NCBI GenBank assembly: GCA_937890825.1
Contig: CALADS010000074.1
Span: 209,725-273,724, forward strand
Direction: 5' to 3'
Length of the DNA stretch: 64,000 nt
Source of the DNA: an uncultured Bacteroides sp.
GTDB taxonomy: Bacteria > Bacteroidota > Bacteroidia > Bacteroidales > Bacteroidaceae
The notes under the pieces: generated by a model
Database searches by the model: none
Seen by the model: the letters and a program-made list of their open reading frames with translations, nothing else
What the model was told of the DNA's origin: nothing
Position numbers and translations under genes: made by a program
Shown here: positions 63,693 to 64,000 of the stretch, one piece after another
How the letters are laid out: each line of letters begins with the position of its first letter
Position numbering within the stretch: the stretch's first letter is position 1

Positions 63693-63752
63693 TGCATCGG
63701 CCCTTGCAAGCGCTTGCATGAGCCTGTGCAAACGCTTGCACAGGCCGATGCA
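63693..63752. repeat. Three-way-junction inverted repeats after the DUF5715 gene
   Basis: Outer stem TGCATCGGCC (63693-63702) with its complement at 63743-63752. Inside are a perfect palindrome TGCAAGCGCTTGCA (63705-63718) and the hairpin CTGTGCAA (63724-63731)/TTGCACAG (63736-63743). The inner elements share the core GCAA(G/A)CGCTTGC. It may also end transcription of the preceding gene. Confidence 0.75.
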
Positions 63753-63759
63753 TATAACT

Positions 63760-64000
63760 GCGTTTTATTCCAGACTCCTGCTATATTGCCTTGAGCATAA
63801 TAATTTCGCACTATACGTTTGGCCAATCCATGAGTCTGTGCACACTCTTTTACTGAAATATAAAAAATCTCCAATTGGATGCAGCCTTTGCTGCTATACC
63901 AATTGAAGATATTAGTGAAAGCATCCCAAACGATATTGTAGTTATTCTCCAAGGTTTAGAGAAGAAAATCGCTATCAATCGTGCGATAAATCAGAATTTA
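63760..64000. other. AT-rich window edge, content unassigned
   Basis: No convincing gene. A nested hairpin (CAATTGG 63872-63878 with CCAATTG 63899-63905, inner GCAGC/GCTGC) is followed on the minus strand by a T-run, so it may end a leftward gene located beyond the window. On the plus strand a frame open from about 63853 (containing IPIEDISESIPNDIVV) runs off the end without an ATG. A minus-strand frame of about 90 codons ends inside the branched repeat. None can be preferred. Confidence 0.3.

Noticed and set aside
63680..63952. About 90-codon minus-strand frame at the window edge
   Set aside because: It needs a TTG start immediately after a stop, runs through two inverted-repeat structures, and matches no family. 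It is kept only as an unassigned region.

Overview
The window looks like a chromosome segment of a gut Bacteroidales bacterium, close to Bacteroides/Phocaeicola. The support is tandem SusC/SusD pairs, fimbrillin-type and NigD-type lipoproteins, Bacteroidetes-specific families (DUF5683, DUF3256, DUF3822, DUF5715), and many promoters of the Bacteroides form TTTG-N19to21-TAnnTTTG with few Shine-Dalgarno sites. Species cannot be fixed from this sequence alone.

Region 1 (1-26.4 kb) is a polysaccharide utilization locus whose enzymes point to the rhamnogalacturonan-I backbone of pectin. At the left edge lies the 3' end of a CE12-type acetylesterase. A leftward operon (15261 to 523) encodes two fimbrillin-like lipoproteins, SusC-SusD, a second SusC-SusD and a PL11 rhamnogalacturonan lyase. 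Upstream of it, also leftward, is a GH43-like/GH42 fusion. Divergently, a tightly coupled rightward operon (18839-26342) encodes a CE12 acetylesterase, a GH28, a small DUF4450-like protein, a second GH28 and a GH106 alpha-L-rhamnosidase. A working model: surface capture and PL11 cleavage, import through the SusCD pairs, then periplasmic deacetylation, galactose side-chain removal by GH42, and alternating removal of galacturonate (GH28) and rhamnose (GH106). No GH105, PL9 or HTCS/ECF regulator lies in the window; these are probably to the left.

Region 2 (26.6-40.8 kb) is conserved housekeeping: a NigD-like lipoprotein; surE-lpxB leftward; then rightward DUF456, parA, parB, DUF5683, a MltD-like transglycosylase and relA/spoT; a MerR-type regulator and M23 peptidase leftward; and alaS.

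Region 3 (40.9-50.3 kb) is mixed. It holds a TapB/DUF3108-like protein, a decayed lipoprotein gene not open in any single frame (41750-42129), a split ThrE-type exporter with a 65-residue membrane protein, a LysR regulator, a Fur-family regulator coupled to an SO_0444-type metal efflux permease with an HMA domain, a RecD-like helicase, a pseudopilin-like protein, DUF3822 and rsmD.

Region 4 (50.3-64 kb) has cls behind a promoter buried in a long palindrome, two TonB-receptor-like outer-membrane barrels, aroB, tRNA-Pro(GGG) followed by a gene-free stretch that may be an integration scar, an acyltransferase, DUF3256, an EamA transporter, truA and a DUF5715 lipoprotein. After the last gene come a predicted branched RNA/DNA structure and an unassigned AT-rich edge. 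The least expected parts are the fimbrillin-headed double SusCD locus with its GH43-GH42 fusion, the decayed lipoprotein, the cls palindrome and several unusual inverted repeats.
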